Counted from the first letter of the stretch, positions 35,980 to 46,599 are shown. The stretch is 64,000 nucleotides of DNA from Liolophura sinensis (GCF_032854445.1 NC_088297.1:27397915-27461914); one strand, 5' to 3'. The notes: generated by a model from the sequence alone, not told the origin. Translations and numbers: made by a program.

Positions 35980-36333
35980 CTCTCCAGGCTGATAGAGATA
36001 ACGAGCGCCAACACCCTCAGGGATCTTCCGCTCATTAAGTACCAGCGCAGTGTCTTAGCCGCCGAGGCCCTTGATTCGGCCATGCTTACGGCCGGTTTGG
36101 GACTAGGGGTTGCAGGTGTGGGACTACTCACAACAATAGTTGCAGCCCCTGCTGTCTTGGCTATGGAAGCTGCGGCCATAGCTTGCGGTGTCTTAAATAC
36201 CGCCGTAAAATTCGTTAGCCGCCGACTTCACGCAAAGGCCAAGAAACATAACGATATACGGCTGAGGCTAAACTTAACAGCATCTGTGCGCAGGTATCTA
36301 CGGCATTATCTGATGGTGTTATTTCGGACGTAG
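35938..36333 (+). pseudogene. Polinton membrane-protein-like ORF, truncated
   Basis: Open from a stop at 35,935; the first ATG is at 36,082. The product has an amphipathic N-terminal part (ALQLSRLIEITSANTLRD), a Gly/Ala-rich hydrophobic segment (LGLGVAGVGLLTTIVAAP), a second one, and a basic stretch (SRRLHAKAKKH). The frame is lost after ~36,230 compared with the trend of the sequence. Possibly a capsid-associated or membrane protein; its family function is unknown to me. Confidence 0.4.
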
Positions 36334-36518
36334 AGTACACGCAAGTCGTTCAGGAACACCAGAACTACTCTGATCCAAAGCAGGAGACAGTGCTAAGTCT
36401 CGTAAGACATTCACCGCCGTAGAGATCGATGAAAGCTCGAAAAACAGCTTATAGATCTCGGCCGAAAACTAGCTCGGCAAGAGCTGAAAAACGCTCTTTC
36501 CGAATGATGTTCTGGGCG

Positions 36519-36767
36519 TTAGGGTTGTTGCCTCATTAGCTCGGGCAACAGCCGGTTTTCATAATACTGCCGGATTGGCTCGGGGTGATCCACCGAAGCG
36601 CACACGTCGTTGGTGAAGAGCTTCAGCACGAGCAGCCAGCCCGCATTGACGCGTCTGTCTTCAAACATGCTGTGGGTGACTTCTTTGGAGCCTCGCAAGT
36701 CTTGCACTGTGCCGACTAACTTCGCCCAAATAGGCTGGCTGGTCGTTTCCATCGCGGGAGATCCCAT
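36519..36767 (-). CDS. Polinton accessory ORF, copy 1, homologue of the 60.3-kb exon
   Basis: The 82-residue product contains FEDRRVNAGWLLVLKLFTND and PIRQYYENRLLPELM. The outer element's exon at 60,281-60,572 has the matching FADGRVNEGRLQVLRAYTED and PIRAYYVEIVRPTLM. Both lie next to a TIR and point the same way relative to it, so this is a conserved Polinton gene. Here the 5' exon of the longer gene is missing. Confidence 0.6.
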   Translation of the reverse strand: MGSPAMETTSQPIWAKLVGTVQDLRGSKEVTHSMFEDRRVNAGWLLVLKLFTNDVCASVDHPEPIRQYYENRLLPELMRQQP

Positions 36768-36915
36768 GATTATTCATTGTATTCGCTGTATACCTAATAA
36801 GAAATTTCGATAGCGGCCAGACCCTCCGCTGGGGGGGCTGGGGGCCTCTATTTTGTTCTGGGGAGGGCCCAGGGGGAGGGTGTGCCAGAACTCCTATTCT
36901 GTATACTACTCGTTC

Positions 36916-37349
36916 AGCGAATTTCAGGGGGAATAACTCTGGGCCGCTTGTTGACACGACTATAGACGGGGAACAGCCTTTGGCACTGAATGGCTAATCG
37001 AAGCCCACCTGTTTAAGTTGGTATAACCGAACACTCACTGAAGTATAAACACATGCCATATTTCGTACTATGAATGGTTCAATTTTCGATACATGAGACC
37101 CCTAGGTGAACTGCTTTCGCAGTGGCACAGCGAGTGCTACATAACCGTATGCCTCCAAGTTATCAGCTTATTTTTTTACCTATATGTTGCCTTACACGAT
37201 TCTGCGGTCATATTCTCTGGATTTGGTGCCTTTTCTATGTAAATTGGAATAAAACAATAATTATTGGACATCATACATGGCGCTGTATTGCTCTTCTAAG
37301 CCCACTCACGTGTGTGGTAAAGTCCAGTTTTCCTACTTTTATTTTGCAG
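36916..37349. other. Sequence between nested Polinton and the RNA-binding protein gene
   Basis: AGTATAAACACATGCCATAT at 37,041 is a diverged direct repeat of AGTATAAAGACATGCCGTAT at 24,480, so sequence on either side of copy 1 is related. The promoter and 5' UTR exon of the downstream gene should lie here or further left. The acceptor TATTTTGCAG just before 37,350 shows that at least one 5' non-coding exon exists upstream. Confidence 0.4.
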
Positions 37350-37376
37350 CAGTGAGACCAGCAACAAGGTGTAAGT

Positions 37377-40300
37377 ATGGCATCCGCGGAGAAGGCTTTG
37401 CCGTATCGTGTGACCTGGGCGCAAAACGAAGCCTTGCTGAAACTTATGGAAAGAACAGGATACACCATACGGCATAAAAAAGGGCAAAGAAAGTACGGCG
37501 GTCCACCTCCCGACTGGGAAAGCCCGCCTCCTTTAAAGGGTTGCGAACTTTACATCGGAGGTATTCCAAGAGACTGTTACGAAGACGAGCTTGTTCCAGT
37601 ATTTGAGAAGATAGGGAAGATTTACGAACTGAAACTCATAATGAGCTACCTCTCTGGATCCCATAGAGGATATGGATTTGTTATATACACTAACGAAGAA
37701 CACGCGAATCAAGCGGTAAAGGAGCTTAACAACTACGAAATTCGTAAAGGCCAGCTCTTGGGTGTTTGCAAATCTGCCGTAAGTCATGTAATTTCCACTA
37801 TAGAAGCTTTATTGGTTGTCTCTTCGTTGCAAATTAAAACACATTTAATTGCCAATGTAGACAGCACCAGACGTCGGAAATATTGGTTGGTTAGTTGTAA
37901 AATTCACGAGTATGTATCACAGTCCAAACAAATTTGACCAAATTTGAATTTATGTAAGCCGTTATTTGAAAAGTTATAATTGAACTAAAGTTTTTTGTAT
38001 GAAAGGGGTATTTTGTGAGGGTGGATATGTGTAAAATGTTGCGTAACTTCTTGAAATTTCTTATCGTCTGCTCTTTCATTTTCTGTCACGAGAAGGTGGT
38101 GTGTGCGCGCGCGCGCGCAACATTTCTTACAACAAGTGATTTCTTTTGTGTGGGAGGCTGCGGTAATAATTAATATGGTCACTTATGGCTTGAAAGCACT
38201 GATGCATCGTCATCTTGTCCATTAATATTGTGCATATTTGTATGGCTGGAATAATATTTATGTTGTGCATATTTGTATTACAGAGGAGAGTTTTGCACGT
38301 GGGGAACCTTACGTCGAGAATTACAGAAGACAAAATTAGAGAGCTGTGCAGTCAAGTTGTGGGAAGAGACAATGTTGTGGAAAGAGTAAAGAAGATAAGA
38401 GGTTTTGCATTCATTCATTTTAGAGACAGAGATGATGCTATTATGGCCATGACTAAACTTAATGGTGAGAAAAATTATTTATTTTGGAGTTGTGTTGATT
38501 GGTTTTGGATAAATACAAAATGCATTAATGGAAGTATATTTCTTCTATCGGTAGGCGAATGTAGTTTTTGTGTGCATTTATAGAGTGTGATATATTTCCA
38601 TTCTGATAGTTCTGTTTCTGATAAGTAAAAGTTCATTTTCGTTTGTCAGTCGCATGTGGTCGCATTTTTTTAACTAGTTTTTCACTTGATTGATGTTTAC
38701 AGAAAATTACATGATAGAATATCCACCAACATCTAAGGGAGAGTATTTGGAAAACATGCTAACTCGAGTAATTAAGATGAAACAGTGAATAACTGACACA
38801 TCGCTTGCCTATAGGATGTTTAATACTCCAACTACGTACAGGAAGTGGCTCACAATTATGGGACAGACTTACATATATTTACAGAAGAGCACATACAGTA
38901 TAAATTCACACTTCAAAGCATAAGGTGTGGGCATTGTCTAGAATATTTGTTTGGATAAATTTCTGTATAAATTGGATTTTATGTTAGCTTATTATTAACT
39001 TAATATCATCCCTCATTCAACATGGATGGGAAGGTCTGCCAGCAACCTGTGAATGGTTGTGGGTTTCCACCAGGCTCTGCCTGGTTTCCTCATGCTATAA
39101 TGCTGGTCACCGTCGTATAAGTGAAATATTCTTGAGTACAGCGTAAAAACGCCAATCAATAAATCATTCAGCATGAAAAAAAGCTGTTGAACATTAAATG
39201 ATCAAATGTTTAAAAGAGGGGAGTTGTTTCAACAGTTACATGTAATAGGCTGAATATTGAACCCAAGCTCCCAGGACCATTTTGCCAGGAATTTTTTGAG
39301 AAAATAAGAAGTTTTCTTGGGAAAAACTCTAGGTAGACTGTATCTGGAACACTTTTTAACTGATGTGTAGCATTTGTACTACGTCCTCATTCTTTCAAGA
39401 AATAAAACTAAAGGAAGATCAAGGTGAGAAGGCATTATATAATAAGTCATATATATTTCTCTCTAGGAATGAATGTTGAAGGCACTTGCATTGAGGTTGT
39501 ATGGGCAAAAGGAAGAAATCAGGTAAGAAATGATTTGGTCAATGTTACTGCCACATCGTGAAAGTCATCTCAAATGTGTAATTCAGGACAGCCCAGCGAT
39601 CATCCTCTCCCATAGGTTAAGTTTGTCTGTAACATAGTATGTGAAGTAAACTGTGTTAAGTTGGAAGGGTTCAAATGTTTTCATATTGAGAGTTTGTGGA
39701 AGGTATTTGGTCGGGAACCGGGACCTGTCCACATTTTTCCCCCATCAGCTTTCTTTCACCATTGTAAACTCATCTGTCGTGTATGTGTGAAGTAAGCTTT
39801 GCATATAAACACCAAATTATTTATATATATTTATATCTGGTAAATAATTGAATTTTACTACTGATGAAAATTCTTTATTGCAGGCTAATCAGGACTGTCA
39901 CTTGGATGAGGTTGATAGAGCATACAACAGAGGCCAGGAAGCATTGGAATCTTGGAAGCAGAGAGTATCATATGTCAGGGTAAGAGTTCCTCATATGGTA
40001 GGACATGGGGTTCTGTTATGTCAGGGTAAGAGTTCCTCCTATGTTAAGGTAGGGGGTTCTCATATATCTGTAGCGGGTTTTCATATATGTGGGTAGGAGG
40101 TTCTCATATGTCAGGGTAAGAGTTCCTCATATGTCAGGGTAGTGGGCTCTGTTATATCAGGGTAAGAGTTCCTCGTATGTCAGGGTAGTTGGCTCTTTTA
40201 TGTCAGGGTAAGAGTTCCTCATATGTTAAGGTAGGGGGTTCTCATATATCTGGGTAGGAGGTTCTCATATGTCAGGGTAAGAGTTCCTCATATGTCAGGG

Positions 40301-43300
40301 TAGTGGGCTCTGTTATGTCAGGGTAAGAGTTCCTCATATGTTAAGGTAGGGGGTTCTCATATATCTGGGTAGGAGGTTCTCATATGTCAGGGTAAGAGTT
40401 CCTCATATGTCAGGGTAGTGGGCTCTGTTATATCAGGGTAAGAGTTCCTCGTATGTCAGGGTAGTGGGCTCTGTTATGTCAGGGTAAGAGTTCCTCGTAT
40501 GTTAAGGTAGGGGGTTCTCGTATACCTGGGTAGGGGGTTCCCATATGTCAGGGTAAGAGTTCCTCATATGTTAGGGTAAGGGGTTCTCATATGTCAGCAT
40601 AAGAGTTTCTGGTATGTAAGCATAGGGGTTTCAGATCCGGTATGCAAGGGTAGGGAATGCCACTGATGGCTTATGATGTTGAAATTTTCCAGTGTGTAGT
40701 AATATTGAAGGCTCATATGTGTAGTATAGTGCCTTAGCCTTTCGGGCAGTTGATTAAAAAAATGATTAGAACTACATGCTAAAAATCTTTTATAATAACT
40801 TTTTTAATCGGTGTATAATACTATATTCAAGAATTGTCACATTATTCCACCACAATCAGGTTTATGGATGGAGGAAATTGGAGTAAGACCTGGATTTGTA
40901 CATGAATTTATAGGTCAAGTGGAAGCAAGTCAGCTGTTCAACCGTTTGAGCGAATCTGCTTTTATGCATGCTTTGGTTGTATGACAAGTGTACTTGATAC
41001 TGTGACAAATTTTTCAGGGCTATGGCTATGATTTTGATCCTAGTTACTCTCCACCATCGTTTTACAACCCGATGTCTCCACCACCCGCAAGGTAAGAACT
41101 ATTTTGGCCTGAAATCCACAACTCTGTTCACCCAATATAAGAATACAGATGAGAATCCAGCACAGCAGATGATCTTGCAGTCAGAAAAGAGTTGTTTTCT
41201 TGGAATTTTTATAAAAAATCGGTTAGCTTAGAACAATTTTTGAAGAATTAGGAGCATAGGTTGTCATATTCCACCGTGTGTGTCCAGTTTGTCTTTTTAA
41301 TATCAGGGTTCTCAGAACTGTCAGATGCTCCGTCATTTGTGTGCTTCAGACCAGGGACAGGATATTTGTCTTTGGTTTTAAATCATTTCAGTTATGATCA
41401 TCTAAGATGAAATCTTAGATAACCTAAGATTATATTTTACCTTATGATTTGTCTGTAATAACTGTAACTGTAAATAAGCATAGGTAAGTGGGTTTTACAA
41501 AGTACAGTATTGTAGCTCTCCTGCTGATATGTTAATGGATACAGAGTACAGAGTGAGAACTAGAAAAATGACACGGGCAAGTCTACTTTGGAAACTGAAA
41601 TCCAAAATGAGGTAATGACGGATTTCAGTTGGAAGGTGCTTCACAGGGAGCAGAAATATTTGCAAGACTGTGCAAGGCATAGCTTTATTGAAAACAGGCG
41701 ATTTTATTGAATGGTAGGGGCTTGCTTTTTGCCAAGAATTAATATGAACTTCGTACCACCTGTGACCTATATTCTTTAATTGTCACTCTGTAGCTTTCCA
41801 TTCATCAGCATACATGTAGGAAAGGTACACTACCATATTTAGTGGTTTTGCCATTGTGGCTGATAGAGTCATTTGACGTGAAAGAAGTTGCATTTATGTG
41901 TTATCCATGCGATGTCCTCAAAAAAAAAAAACGTTCTATGAACTTCTTACATGTAAGTATACAAAGAAGCATTAGGTTTCATCAACCGAACCTTAATAGC
42001 TCAATATATTTGATTTTATGTGAACATCTCAGTAGGAAAAGCAGGAAGAAGAAACTTTAAGAAGGCTCAGTCACATAATTTTTACCATGAAATAGCTTGA
42101 ATATTTGTGCTTTTTGTACTGTTAGCAGGGGGTTGGCAGAGCAAGGTCCCATGGGCATCAGAAGCCCTGTGGGAGGCCAAGGGATGATGAGTGGGTGGGG
42201 CTTTAGGAAACATCCAGCAGAGGTGTGTATCGTTGTCAATGCAGAAGGTTTCTGGTCCCATATCCCATTAAAAAGTTGCGCATTGCAACATATTCTGAAG
42301 CATGCTTAAAAGGACTATGCAGTCATAAAGTCTACAATCTGCCTACGCCGTACTAAAAGACATGAACCGATTGTGCAATTAACCAGAAGGTGAGTTAGTT
42401 CAGTTTCGTTGAAGATGGGTGTTTGTTTAAACTTTGAAGTAACAGGTAACATACTTAGAAACTAATTCTTATCTAATATTTCCTATACATGTAATGAGTT
42501 TTGAATTAAATTTCGTTAATCAGGTGTGTTAATAGCCAAAAAAAAATTGGCTGTCTTGTTATCATTGAAAGTTGTCATAATGCAAGGCTCTGTGTTTAAC
42601 CTTTGACCATGATTTTGTTTTGTGGAAGAATTTTTGTTTTACTAATTACCTTTAATTTATAGCCTGATTGCCCGAGTGAGGCTTCAGTAAATCAAGAGTG
42701 TCAAAAAGTGTATGCATGTAACGATGTTCACTATAGGTGCTCGATGACCTTTGCCAGAAGAATGGATGGGGAAGTCCTGTATACGAGCTTCAGTCTCCCA
42801 TGGTAGGGGATGGAAGTGGTGCCCAACAGCTCTTTTTGTACAAGGTACTACCATAGGTTTCAACAAAATGTTGATAAGAAACTTGTTTGAAGAGATAAGA
42901 ATCAAGTTTTTTTGCTGGAATGTAACTTTTTTTATACAATTAATCATGTCCATGTGTACCAGAAAGAATAAGAAGTAAATTATCTTATAAAAATAATTGA
43001 TCTGAAGTAAATCGAAAAAAAAGAATTTCGTGGTTGTGATTTATACATGTATAAGTGTCATGTAGAAGTTGATGTTAGACATTTACATTGGTAATCTATG
43101 GTAAAGTACATTTGTCTTTCAGATCACCATACCAGCTCTCGGTACTCGGTTTCCAAATCCTAACCCATTTACCCCAATTAAACTGTGTTCTACTGTTGAG
43201 GGGGCAAAGGTTTTTGCAGCAGAGTACACTTTGATGCAGTTAGGTGTGCCTCTTGAAGGTAAAGTTAGTGTCCAGAGAAAAAAGGAAAGACAAACAAATG

Positions 43301-44927
43301 CTTCACAGCCCAAGCTCTACCCTTTTTCCCAAATGATACATCATTTTATAAGTGGCCATTGTATGCTTTGATTTCTTCTTTCTTTCCTGAACCAGCTTTG
43401 CTTCTTGAAAGTTAATTTAAGAAAGTAAGAGCTATCTCATTTTACATGTTTGTAACAGTATATGAAAAGTATAAAAAAACTTCTTTACTGGATAATATGT
43501 AATAAGACATGCTGCAAAAACTTAATTGCTGAAAATTACTATTCATAGCTGAGCTGTTTGCCGTTATGTAAGCACTTGTGACATGCATCAGGTATTCTGT
43601 GTCTTAGCAACTCGTTTGAAGAATGAATGGTTAAATACTCACATACATACATGCATGCGGTTACCCAAGTATATTTTGAATGAATATTAGCCAGGAAAGT
43701 AACTATTTGCATAACTAGAATTGTCAGAGTTTATTGTTTTGTGCTGCAGCCCTAGAGTACATTGGCCCACCATATCCTTACACCCAGCCGAGCTATGTCG
43801 CCCACCCCGACCCACCTTCCAACAGATCATGTGAAAAGCCATGGATGGACCTAAGGTACATGTATATTGATCAGGCACTTCAATCTCTAAGACAATGTAT
43901 AACTTAGATTAGGGCCTGGACACTAAACACCTGCCTAAACACGGCTCGCGTGAGAAAGGATTGTATTATAATGTGCCATAATAAAGACCGCATATTGACC
44001 GGTCATGTTTTGTGCTATTAATTGAATGGCTGAAGTATTTGCGTCTTATAATATTGTTATTGATCGCCAAAAGTTTTCAAAACCAAGGTGCGTAAAAGCG
44101 GCCTTGCAGGAAAGTCAAAGCGCCTGAGCGATATCAGTGAGTCGCCAAACTTGGGGTTTAAGAAGCAAATTCGGAGCGAAGCTGTTGTTTCTTCACACAC
44201 AGAAAAGTTATCATTTTGTCCAAGTATGTAGCGAATAGTTTTGTTTGGTCGATTACATCTTGTGATCCCTGATCATCTGAACTACTGTGTGTAACTGACA
44301 GCCGTGTACATGGGCTTGACAGGCAAACATGACTTTTTCACATGGGTTTAATTCACCCGGCACGGAGAGTCCTGTTTCACCAGATTGCTTCTATCTCCTG
44401 AAGTCTCAAAATGGCCGCCGTCGTATAAGTGAAATATTCTTGAGTACAGCGTAAAACACCAATCAAATAAATAAATAAATCTCAGAATGGTTTGGATATA
44501 ATGTTCTAGCCATTCTCTTGGTCCGCAGTTGTTTTGCTATGTGGTTTGAATCTTAAAGCACTGATGATAAGGCTCAAACATGTTTAGTAGGCCTATGGAG
44601 CGAAACATTTAGGACAGTTTTAACAAGGGGAATAAATCTGGGGGTGTAGTATCATGGTATAATTAGTTACTTCCCTTTGAATTTTATGGAGCAAAACATA
44701 GGAATGTCAGAGCTTTAATTCAATCAGGCGTTACTGTATCAATGTAAAATGTTGAACATCTGGACATTGCTTTGGTTACTTAACCAGCTTCAATTTATGT
44801 TCTTTCTTATTTCAGTTTAAACATGGCAACTTCAAGATATCACTTGTTCGATCAGCCAGAAGAAATTGACTTCCTAGCCGTGTTCCTTGGAGCAGGAGGC
44901 GGAACCTGTGAGGACAATGGAAAATAA
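37377..44927 (+). CDS. RNA-binding protein of the A1CF/RBM46/RBM47/DND1 family lacking RRM2
   Basis: Ten coding exons join in frame: 37377-37778, 38284-38464, 39467-39522, 39884-39979, 41018-41091, 42126-42222, 42737-42844, 43123-43258, 43750-43855 and 44816-44927 (455 codons plus TAA). All have GT-AG sites. Residues ~10-50 form the family's N-terminal unit ([25 protein letters not shown]). RRM1 is ~55-133 (RNP2 LYIGGI, RNP1 RGYGFVIY). The next exon begins directly with an RRM3-type domain, ~135-213 ([21 protein letters not shown]). A DND1-type double-stranded RNA-binding domain is ~303-384 ([33 protein letters not shown]). Relatives bind mRNA in editing, meiosis and germ-cell control. The usual RRM2 is absent, with no trace in the 505-bp intron. 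The start at 37,377 follows a 5' UTR exon boundary. Confidence 0.9.
39020..39165 (+). repeat. SINE-1 copy in an intron of the RNA-binding gene
   Basis: Body and tail present: CCAGGCTCTGCCTGGTTTCC, ATAATGCTGGTCACCGTCGT, CTTGAGTACAGCGTAAAAAC. It shows that this intron has been exposed to the host's SINEs. Confidence 0.8.
39968..40650. repeat. Minisatellite built from the exon-4 splice donor
   Basis: The true junction reads TATGTCAGG|GTAAGAGTTCCTC. The intron then repeats TCAGGGTAAGAGTTCCTC about ten more times, separated by TATGTCAGGGTAGTGGGCTC, TTAAGGTAGGGGGTTCTC and similar units, for ~650 bp. Each copy keeps a near-consensus 5' splice site. Confidence 0.92.
42122..42128 (+). promoter_or_regulatory. 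Tandem (NAGNAG-type) splice acceptor of exon 6
   Basis: The intron ends ...GTACTGTTAGCAG|GGGG. Both TAG and CAG leave the frame intact, so the protein could gain or lose one residue. Typical NAGNAG arrangement; use of each site is not known. Confidence 0.6.
43856..44000 (+). terminator. Possible alternative 3' end of the RNA-binding gene
   Basis: If the exon-9 donor is not used, the frame continues for about 19 codons to a TAG near 43,913, and AATAAA follows at about 43,979. The diverged inverted copy at 23,872-24,150 ends just after the same AATAAA. This suggests an alternative terminal exon, but is not proof. Confidence 0.4.
44385..44485 (+). repeat. SINE-1 tail in the last intron of the RNA-binding gene
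   Basis: Contains AATGGCCGCCGTCGTATAAG, TTCTTGAGTACAGCGTAAAA and a (AAAT)n end. Confidence 0.8.
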
Positions 44928-45408
44928 AAGAATCAAGAGAAAGGTCAATCCTACAAAGCACACCTTTTGTGTGTTATGCAAGAATAATGGCGAGATGCTG
45001 TCGGTGTATGGTATGCACGTTTTGCAGGATGACTCCGGTTGTGTGACATGTCCAATCCTTTGGCGTTACACCTGTCCTATATGTGGGGCAGTCGGGGATA
45101 ACGCACACACCGTCAAATACTGTCCCAACAACGTGAACCGAGAAAGGCAACTAAGGAATTACTTGAAACAAAGCTTCTTGGAATTAAAAGACGCAGTTCC
45201 AGCGCTCATACAACAGGAAAGGGTACCAAGAGTGGTTATATTGAAAAAAGCCACAGACCACATTCATGAATTAACTACGAAGCAAAATGTTATGTTGACA
45301 GAACTGCAAATACAGAGAGAGCGAATTAGCAGCTTATTGGAAAGCTGCGGTTACTACAGTGTTGAAAGCTTGTACATTACCTGTCGTCGTGCCCTTGTGT
45401 TCATGTGA
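44917..45408 (+). CDS. Nanos zinc finger fused to Myc-type bHLH-leucine zipper
   Basis: An uninterrupted 163-codon ORF. Residues 18-69 are a complete Nanos domain with both CCHC sites: C18, C21, H34, C45 and C53, C56, H64, C69, with RYTCPICGAVGDNAHTVKYC. Nanos fingers bind RNA with Pumilio and recruit deadenylase in germ cells. Residues 74-143 match the C-terminus of Myc: ERQLRN, LKQSFLELKD, VPRVVILKKAT, then heptads with a/d positions I116, L119, Q123, M126, L130, Q133, I137, L140. In the DNA-contact region E76, R77 and R80 are kept, but the usual His is Asn72 and one Arg is Leu79; the upstream basic block is missing, so E-box binding may be lost while dimerisation stays possible. The ATG at 44,917 is chosen because an in-frame TAG lies at 44,875; it overlaps the upstream gene's stop by 11 nt. 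Nanos genes are often intronless. I know of no such fusion. Confidence 0.88.
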   Translation: MENKRIKRKVNPTKHTFCVLCKNNGEMLSVYGMHVLQDDSGCVTCPILWRYTCPICGAVGDNAHTVKYCPNNVNRERQLRNYLKQSFLELKDAVPALIQQERVPRVVILKKATDHIHELTTKQNVMLTELQIQRERISSLLESCGYYSVESLYITCRRALVFM

Positions 45409-46033
45409 TTGTCATTGCAAGACGGAGAGGCGTGAAGCGATCACAGTGTGATACTTGGTTACCATTATTACCATGCCTTGCTACCCAGCTTACCACAAGC
45501 GGTAGGGGTTTTACCACTAACAGGACTGACTGATTGTTTCATTATGTTGTGAACTCGTTTTGATTTTCATTTTGCAGAGGTATATATTTCCATTATTGAA
45601 GAGAAGTTGTTCTTTATGGTGCAATTTCATACATGCCCTACTTGGGTATTAGTGCTAACATTAACTGTATGGGACTTCGCTGCTCGCATTGATTTAACTG
45701 GAACTCTTTATCATCAAGCATTTGAAAGTTGTTGTTTTTGTTTGTTTCCATTTTCTTGCTGTTAAAAGATTCATCTTTTTTTTTACTATTTTTAATCCAT
45801 TTAAGAAAACAGCTTGCTTGACGTTTTCATTTTGCAAGAAGACTAGTTTTTGTGTAGCATTTTATTTTTTTTTCTTACGACAAACAGTGGCTGTGATTTT
45901 TTTGAGTGCGAGACCCATGTACTGTGTACAGTTGACGTTTGTGTTGGAAAACCATTGTTGTATTTTAAATGGCGTGCTGTGAGCATTTCATTCCATTTTT
46001 GTCTCATGTTGAGGGTCTGTCCCTGTGAGTGTA
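45409..46033. other. Probable 3' UTR of the Nanos-Myc ORF
   Basis: T-rich sequence without exon signals. No AATAAA close to the stop was noticed; the nearest clear ones are near 46,380 (inside the MITE) and at 47,697. Confidence 0.4.
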
Positions 46034-46039
46034 CATATC

Positions 46040-46547
46040 CAGACAGCGAAATTTGGCGGCGAACGAAACCGTCGGTCGCGCAACGGTTACGTGCGGTTCA
46101 ATTTGGCTAACCGGAAAATCGGTTAGGCCAACTGTCCAACGAGAACGTCCTTAGAGTCAGTGTGCATTAGGTAACTACAGATAAACTGGACTGAACAGCT
46201 TTCATAATCACAACGCGGCCAGTATGGCAACGCGTCTAAAAATAGAAACATCGATTTCAGCCACAGCCAGCTGCCTGTGCTGGTCACATGGAAATGTAAT
46301 CATTCATATATGCTTTACAGGCTTTGAGATAATACTCAAATTATTTATTTTGACTTATCTTTTCACGATCACGCAAGTAAATAAAACAAGGTTACCTTTT
46401 CATGTACATGTAGTTTAACTGCTACTCCAGCCCAAATTAGTCGAGTCTACCGTACAGATTGATGGAACCCTTACGGGACCTCACCGGCTGCGTTCTGATT
46501 TAGAGCACAGGCCTGTGACGTCAAGGTCTCTCCTGGCCCTGTAGCGA

Positions 46548-46599
<52 letters not shown>

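Larger units (their letters stand above)
24507..36909. mobile_element. Nested smaller Polinton (copy 1), deletion derivative
   Basis: Ends are inverted repeats of about 100 bp: AGTAGTATACAGAATAGGAG at the left and CTCCTATTCTGTATACTACT at the right, each followed inward by a GC-rich block (CCCTGGGCCCTCCCCAGAAC). TCGTTC flanks both sides (24,501-24,506 and 36,910-36,915), with a one-base ambiguity about the exact end. Without its 6.7-kb hAT insertion it is about 5.7 kb. It keeps the zinc-ribbon ORF, a decayed polymerase and three small genes, but no integrase or capsid gene, so it is a non-autonomous derivative related to the outer element. Confidence 0.85.

Noticed and set aside
37277-37477. 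ORF starting 37,277 as the true N-terminus of the RNA-binding protein
   Set aside because: It is in another frame, and an intron of only ~33 bp would be needed to join it.
44887-44916. Upstream extension of the Nanos-Myc ORF to 44,887
   Set aside because: That start is TTG; the first ATG in frame is 44,917, and an in-frame TAG lies at 44,875.
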